A DNA stretch of 11,778 bases from Candidatus Hydrogenedens terephthalaticus JGI OTU-1 (GTDB lineage: Bacteria > Hydrogenedentota > Hydrogenedentia > Hydrogenedentales > Hydrogenedentaceae). Every line of letters begins with the position of its first letter. Position 1 is the stretch's first letter. Both the position numbers and the translations under genes were made by a program. The notes beneath the pieces are model-generated. The model saw nothing but the letters and a program-made list of their open reading frames with translations. It searched no databases and was not told the origin of the DNA. The stretch spans positions 4,357 to 16,134 of the forward strand of contig AWNW01000057.1 of the NCBI GenBank assembly GCA_000493945.1, in the 5' to 3' direction. Shown here in pieces: positions 7,570 to 11,778 of the stretch.

Positions 7570-7710
7570 TTACATTAGCAGGGCAATGGCAAATCTTAAA
7601 GGTAAGGTTATTGTGTCAATTATTAGAGCAACCACCAAAATCGTTATACTATAAAAAGAAACAATATAATTACCTAATACTTCGGCTGCTTCATAAAGAC
7701 CCTTTTCCAT
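7570..7710 (-). CDS. Unidentified 46-residue membrane protein
   Basis: I do not recognise the family. The reading frame starts with ATG at 7710 and ends with TAA at 7570-7572. It begins MEKGLYEAAEVLGNYI, continues with a hydrophobic stretch of about 16 residues (roughly 16-31, VSFYSITILVVALII), then DTITLPLRFAIALLM. A strong purine-rich site AGAAGGAAA (7716-7724) ends 5 nt before the ATG, with the GGA core 7 nt away. The short charged start, one clear membrane span and a second moderately hydrophobic tail suggest a small inner-membrane protein. The DTxxLP motif after the hydrophobic part faintly recalls the end of YceK/YidQ (DUF1375)-type lipoproteins, but there is no lipobox. It lies 79 bp downstream of the DUF4091 gene on the same strand and could share its transcript. 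Confidence 0.6.
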   Translation of the reverse strand: MEKGLYEAAEVLGNYIVSFYSITILVVALIIDTITLPLRFAIALLM

Positions 7711-7715
7711 AAAGA

Positions 7716-7724
7716 TTTCCTTCT
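7716..7724 (-). promoter_or_regulatory. Ribosome binding site of the 46-aa ORF
   Basis: On the minus strand AGAAGGAAA precedes ATG with a 5-nt gap (GGA core 7 nt away). It is the main reason to believe in the small gene, since the frame is too short to stand on length alone. Confidence 0.5.
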
Positions 7725-7789
7725 TCTTGATTTTTAGAATTAAATAACATAAGTATTAATTGTTATCTATATTCTACAATCTTTTTATA

Positions 7790-10063
7790 TTATTTCATAC
7801 TTGGGGATGGAAATAAAATAGATGCGGTAGATAGAAGTTTTAATCTGTTTAGATAAAATAGGAATGGGTTCTGTTCATACACAGTTAAAGAAGAAATTAG
7901 ATTGTTCAATACCTCACTCCTTACTTTACGGGCTAAAACACTATTATATCCATTTCGGGCATGTTGGATTTGGCTTAAAAATACAAGTGGCTCTCTATCC
8001 TCAATTCCGTCCCGAAGCAATTCCAATCGGAGAGAGGGTATCGGCGGGGCTACAAGGGGTTCGGTTGGTTTTTGTGGTTGAGGGGGATAAAGTAATCGCC
8101 CATCACCATTGCCCCATGTCCCTTTACCATCAGGTGGAACGGACATTGCTTGTTCCCAGGGATTCTGCAGCCAATAGGTAAGCGACCAGTACAAATCTCC
8201 GTCCAACCCGTATTTATCGGCTTGCCAGAAGCGAATTCTATGATTTATCCCGGGATGGTCAATAAAATTGTTAGCATAGGGACAGCGAGGTCCTGTGCAA
8301 ACATACCACCATACCTGCTCACCCAATTCCTGTCTCCACCAGGCTCTCTTTGCGTCATATCTGTCTGCTACAGGAACCCACAAATTTACCAGGTTATAAA
8401 AATCAGGAGCAGGGGTTTGTTCAATATGTAAAGTTAGTAGTCGTCGTATTTCAGGACATGAAGATTTTAACAGTTCCAACCCTTGTTTAACCCCGGGATA
8501 ACTCTCTTTCATAGGTTCATCTACCCAGTACCAATACGCTTTGTGCAACCAACCCTTCTCCCTCAAATGCTCCTGAATTTTATGAAATATCAATGTGAAT
8601 AATCGAACATATTCTGGACTATATTGTTCTGCACCATTTAATTCTCTCGGCAAGCCTCCCATATTAAAAGAGGTAAAATGATATTGGTCTAAATATTTCT
8701 CCATCGCTTTGTCAAATTCGGAGAAATCCAACTTTGGCTCGGGCGGTTCGCCTTCAAATACCCATTGAATTGGTGCAAATGCATGAGGGGAATAAGGACT
8801 GATTCGATATTCAGCACATAAATCCATATATAACCCAAAGACCTCTTTTTTCTGTTCCTCATTCAACGGTCCGTGATAAGCATAATCGGGATAAACACCA
8901 TACGCTATTTCTGTGCTCGTTGTATCGGGTAAGGTATAGGCGTATACCTGAACCTGATACGGAACTTCTACTGTCTTTTGCGATGTTTTTATTTCTATCT
9001 TTCCTTTATATATTCCTGGAGCCTGACTTGGCGATGTCTTCAATCGAAATAGAAATACTGCATTCTCATTCGCCGATAACGGAACCGATTGGTTTAGCGG
9101 AATTATGGGGTCCGGATAATCCTTGTTGGGTTGACCAAACGCATCAGTGGTTTCAATAACTCGAACATAACCCACACGAAATACCTTAAATTCCGAACCT
9201 TTAAGAACATCTCCATTCCCTGTTACTGCATCCTGAACCATAATGGAAACATTTTCCAGATTCTGCTTCGGACGGATTACCAATTGAAACGATTCGTATT
9301 CATTCCGTGCTATATCTAAGGGAATAAATTCTAATTTTTTTTCAGGGATACCTTCATCAAGACCAACCTTCTCAATTACAGGTGAATACCAGATAGAAAA
9401 AATGTCCGAATCAGCAATAGATGACTTTAACGAGGATAGTTTATAAATATTCCTATATCTTCTCTCTGGAGCGTTGGGTTCATCAGTATATGCAAGACTT
9501 CCATCTTTTGTTAATTGTCGTGTAAAACAACCTACCAACCCATTATCGCTGCATGTATCCCCTCCGTTCAAAATTGGATTGAACACATCAATTAAATTCT
9601 TTTCTATCTCGGCTATTCCGTCTATCTCTTTACTTACACCCGAATCGAAACTGTAACCTTTGGGGTCTAATGAAAACCAAATCTTACCTAAACCCGGCAA
9701 CGGTAACAATGCCCGTATCCACAATGGTTTTATATGCGGTTTCAATATTTCATATTTTCCCGGTTCCACTTCTTTAATCGCACCGGAAACAAGTTCCAAC
9801 TCAGGAGTATAATCTTCCGAATTAAGTATACCTGCATCAGCAATACAGTCTCTTTTTATATCCTTGAACACCATTACAGAGGTTGTTAAAGGTTTCCCCT
9901 CCATATCGTATAACTTTATATAAATTTTATTGGCATTTGCATCTTCTGCTTTTACTTTGCCTTTATCACGACCATAAGAAAAAGCACTAATCCCTAAACA
10001 AAAAAGTGCAAAAAATAAAACAAAAAAACACTTGCCTATACACACACGATTATTCTTTTTCAT
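7790..10063 (-). CDS. Secreted DUF4091 (GH123-like) protein, probable glycoside hydrolase
   Basis: The 757-residue product begins MKKNNRVCIGKCFFVLFFALFCLGISAFSYG, a clear Sec signal peptide with a basic start and a hydrophobic core. An upstream in-frame ATG (10117) would bury the signal, and AGGAG 7 nt before the ATG at 10063 decides the start. Residues about 40-230 form an N-terminal region I do not recognise. Residues about 235-380 look like a beta-sandwich typical of DUF4091 proteins (FIPLDIARNEYESFQLVIRP, APGIYKGKIEI). The C-terminal catalytic barrel contains WYWVDEP with the D515-E516 pair, equivalent to the catalytic Asp-Glu of GH123 N-acetylgalactosaminidases, and the DUF4091 hallmarks DLYWSLTYW, GDGRLLYP and SLRLELLRDGIEDRE. 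Substrate is unknown; a GalNAc-containing glycan is only an inference from GH123. No sugar transporter lies alongside. Confidence 0.87.
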   Translation of the reverse strand: MKKNNRVCIGKCFFVLFFALFCLGISAFSYGRDKGKVKAEDANANKIYIKLYDMEGKPLTTSVMVFKDIKRDCIADAGILNSEDYTPELELVSGAIKEVEPGKYEILKPHIKPLWIRALLPLPGLGKIWFSLDPKGYSFDSGVSKEIDGIAEIEKNLIDVFNPILNGGDTCSDNGLVGCFTRQLTKDGSLAYTDEPNAPERRYRNIYKLSSLKSSIADSDIFSIWYSPVIEKVGLDEGIPEKKLEFIPLDIARNEYESFQLVIRPKQNLENVSIMVQDAVTGNGDVLKGSEFKVFRVGYVRVIETTDAFGQPNKDYPDPIIPLNQSVPLSANENAVFLFRLKTSPSQAPGIYKGKIEIKTSQKTVEVPYQVQVYAYTLPDTTSTEIAYGVYPDYAYHGPLNEEQKKEVFGLYMDLCAEYRISPYSPHAFAPIQWVFEGEPPEPKLDFSEFDKAMEKYLDQYHFTSFNMGGLPRELNGAEQYSPEYVRLFTLIFHKIQEHLREKGWLHKAYWYWVDEPMKESYPGVKQGLELLKSSCPEIRRLLTLHIEQTPAPDFYNLVNLWVPVADRYDAKRAWWRQELGEQVWWYVCTGPRCPYANNFIDHPGINHRIRFWQADKYGLDGDLYWSLTYWLQNPWEQAMSVPPDGKGTWGNGDGRLLYPPQPQKPTEPLVAPPIPSLRLELLRDGIEDREPLVFLSQIQHARNGYNSVLARKVRSEVLNNLISSLTVYEQNPFLFYLNRLKLLSTASILFPSPSMK

Positions 10064-10070
10064 AATAATT

Positions 10071-10075
10071 CTCCT
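10071..10075 (-). promoter_or_regulatory. Ribosome binding site that sets the DUF4091 start
   Basis: AGGAG on the minus strand lies 7 nt before the ATG at 10063. It favours this start over the ATG 54 bp further upstream, which has no such site and would place 18 polar residues before the signal peptide. Confidence 0.7.
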
Positions 10076-10277
10076 ACTGAAAAAAGTTTTTCTACTTACC
10101 AAAAACAAAATAACCAAGATTTCTAAATAATCAGATGATTTATTGTAATAAAAAAGGAAGCAATAAAAAAATAAACAGAGGAAAGAAAAAAAAGGAAATT
10201 TTTTCGAACGGACAAATTTATTTCACCCAAAACGATATAACAGTTCTATAATTTATTCCAAAAATTAAGTAAACTCT

Positions 10278-11639
10278 TTATTCAGAGAATTTATTAATAT
10301 TTTCGCTTGTTAGATTCCCGTCGTTATCGAAAAAGAAGATCTCTGCACCTTTTTTGGTACTTTTCAACCATCCCCCTGTGTTGTATAAATCTAAATGCAC
10401 CGTGTCTAATATACGAGAAAATTTTTTGTTAGCAACATGGGTATGTCCAAATATAATGCCAACTGTTTTGAACTCTCTTTCTGATTTGTATTCTTTATTT
10501 TTATCTATATTTTTATCTACACCAAAGTTATGATTATTACAACCGCAAGATTTGTATTCTTTATTTTCATCTATATTTTTATCTGTTTTTGCCAATATAT
10601 GCTCTAATTGTTTTAAACTTGCTTCATAAAATCTTTTTAGTCGTTCTTTTTGAGCAGGATTATTTTCGGTATCAGGAAATAATTCGTTATTTCTTGGGTT
10701 CTCTATACCTTTTTTTCTAAGAAGGTACCAAATTATTATTTTGCTGATGAAAGTGTTTAATTTTTTGCTTTTAATTAGAGACAGATTTTTTCCAAAAATT
10801 ATAGGCAAACGAGATAACATGTAACCAATCATTTGTTCAAGATTTTTTGTGTTTTTATCTCTTCGTATATCAGTTAGTATTTTGTAGAGCAAATTAGAAA
10901 CATCCCCTCCCTGTCCTACACCTGTGCAAATCATAGATGTGAGTGGGTAGTTGTATTCTTCAAAATGTTGAATCTCGCCACATTTAATATTTTCCCATCC
11001 ATCTAAAAGTTCAGAGAGTAAAACCCATGGTGTGTCAAACATATGTCCGTGAGTAATTATATATATACAGTCATTTACCTTAATGTATAGATTCGGGTAT
11101 ACAATGTTTATGGGTAATTTATTGTTTTCATCTTCAAAGAGTCCTTCTAAAAAAAGGTCACCGTATCTATTTTCTCCTTCGACATATCTTACTCCGGGTA
11201 ATAACAAATTTTTGTCTTTCGAGTTTGTTGATAAATCTATGATCCCTGGTTGGGTTCTTTTAAATGCTCTTGTATCTTTGTGTTTTTTTAATTTCCTGAT
11301 AACATTTACTTCCCATTCAACAGCGTCCCATATATGTTTATCATGATTTCCTGGAATATATATAATTTGCTTAACTATACTTTGTCCTTCTTTTTCAGTT
11401 TTTTTGATTTCCCGAAAAAATTTTTTAGCGATATTACATGATTTTGTAAAGGAATTTATAGAAAAGTCTAAGATATCTCCATTTAATATTAGATAATCAA
11501 CAGGTCCTCGAGGAGAATGATTGTAAAGTAAATCTACGAATTTATAAAATAAATGACCTTTGTTATACCCTGAACAATTCGGATCAAGTCTTGAATCGCT
11601 ATCTCCTAAATGGATATCTGAAGTGATAGCAATTTTCAT
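10278..11639 (-). CDS. Large calcineurin-like metallophosphoesterase
   Basis: A 453-residue cytoplasmic protein without signal peptide. All metal-binding motifs of the family are present: D8-x-H10 (TSDIHLGD), GDILD with D55 and D58, GNHD at 97-100, HGH at 197-199 and GHTH at 398-401. The core resembles LpxH/YfcE-type enzymes, but those are about 180-250 residues; here about 190 residues separate HGH from GHTH, including a helix-rich insert and a charged linker at 351-388. The linker contains DKNIDENKEYKS and DKNIDKNKEYKS as a near-perfect repeat flanking CGCNNHNFGV. Substrate cannot be assigned. AAGGAG upstream of the ATG supports the start. The gene is visibly more AT-rich than its neighbours: the line 10741-10800 has 14 G+C of 60, against 31 of 60 at 781-840 in cysK, which may indicate transfer. 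Confidence 0.87.
   Translation of the reverse strand: MKIAITSDIHLGDSDSRLDPNCSGYNKGHLFYKFVDLLYNHSPRGPVDYLILNGDILDFSINSFTKSCNIAKKFFREIKKTEKEGQSIVKQIIYIPGNHDKHIWDAVEWEVNVIRKLKKHKDTRAFKRTQPGIIDLSTNSKDKNLLLPGVRYVEGENRYGDLFLEGLFEDENNKLPINIVYPNLYIKVNDCIYIITHGHMFDTPWVLLSELLDGWENIKCGEIQHFEEYNYPLTSMICTGVGQGGDVSNLLYKILTDIRRDKNTKNLEQMIGYMLSRLPIIFGKNLSLIKSKKLNTFISKIIIWYLLRKKGIENPRNNELFPDTENNPAQKERLKRFYEASLKQLEHILAKTDKNIDENKEYKSCGCNNHNFGVDKNIDKNKEYKSEREFKTVGIIFGHTHVANKKFSRILDTVHLDLYNTGGWLKSTKKGAEIFFFDNDGNLTSENINKFSE
10483..10584 (-). repeat. Two 36-bp direct repeats inside the phosphoesterase gene
   Basis: Copies at 10483-10518 and 10549-10584 are identical except for one base (T versus C at the tenth-last third of the unit), with a 30-bp unique spacer. 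The 66-bp period is a multiple of three, so the frame is kept. The one difference changes Glu to Lys in the encoded DKNID(E/K)NKEYKS. Confidence 0.9.
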
Positions 11640-11723
11640 AAGGGTCTCCTTTTTTACTTTGTTATTTATAGAATAACAAATGATTTATCTGAAAAAAGCA
11701 TTTTAATAAGATAGTAAAAAATT

Positions 11724-11778
11724 TTATTTTGTTAAATCTAATACGGATTTGAAGACTTCTTCGGGGGTGATTTTTTTT
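11724..11778 (-). CDS. Last 17 codons of an unidentified gene
   Basis: The frame entering from the right edge reads KKITPEEVFKSVLDLTK followed by TAA. The pattern ITPEEVFKSVLDL looks like an amphipathic C-terminal helix, as found at the end of many enzymes including heptosyltransferases, but this is too short to name. The gap to the phosphoesterase ATG is 84 bp. The other two frames on this strand are closed or give unlikely peptides. Confidence 0.5.
   Translation of the reverse strand, partial: KKITPEEVFKSVLDLTK

Noticed and set aside
10064..10117. Longer start of the DUF4091 gene (ATG at 10117)
   Set aside because: The 18 extra residues would precede a complete signal peptide; AGGAG at 10071-10075 fits the shorter start.
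1..11778. CRISPR array, tRNA, rRNA, transposase or phage genes
   Set aside because: No regularly spaced long direct repeats, cloverleaf-like segments, transposase motifs or integrase motifs were seen.

Overview
The window is an AT-rich stretch of chromosome from a Gram-negative bacterium. It begins in the end of lptB, which implies a lipopolysaccharide outer membrane. The other genes are a mix of housekeeping functions (cysteine, thiamine and NAD(P)H repair) and sugar-degradation functions (a GH95-like fucosidase relic and a secreted DUF4091/GH123-like protein). Together with the degenerate 9-nt-period intergenic repeats, this recalls environmental, metagenome-derived lineages such as Hydrogenedentes or PVC-like bacteria. 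That placement is a guess from gene content and I could not test it.

Left region (1-2297): the lptB 3' end reads right and its stop codon directly abuts the stop codon of cysK, which reads left. cysK follows a DapA/NanA-superfamily aldolase by 25 bp, so these two form a probable leftward operon. The aldolase lacks the usual carboxylate-binding motif of true DapA.

Middle region (2298-5190): a 573-bp gap holds an island of short degenerate tandem repeats and two palindromes. Next come two broken leftward genes. One is a GH95-like alpha-L-fucosidase remnant, missing its N-terminal third and interrupted by one in-frame TAG. The other is a MATE transporter that loses its C-terminal third exactly where the GH95 homology starts. 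The arrangement looks like one deletion that fused two neighbouring genes out of frame, followed or accompanied by a nonsense change.

Centre right (5191-7393): a rightward nnrD-thiL pair overlaps by 8 bp. It encodes a stand-alone NAD(P)H-hydrate dehydratase and thiamine-monophosphate kinase.

Right region (7394-11778): leftward genes in order from the right edge are the last codons of an unidentified gene, a large AT-rich calcineurin-like metallophosphoesterase carrying an internal 36-bp repeat, a secreted DUF4091 protein with an uncharacterised N-terminal part, and a previously unlisted 46-codon small membrane-protein ORF with a good ribosome binding site.

I see no CRISPR array, tRNA, rRNA, transposase or phage gene, and nothing that amounts to a new defence or mobile system. 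The most interesting items are the 46-aa small protein, the fused pair of gene relics, the repeat island, the variant aldolase and the repeat-bearing phosphoesterase.
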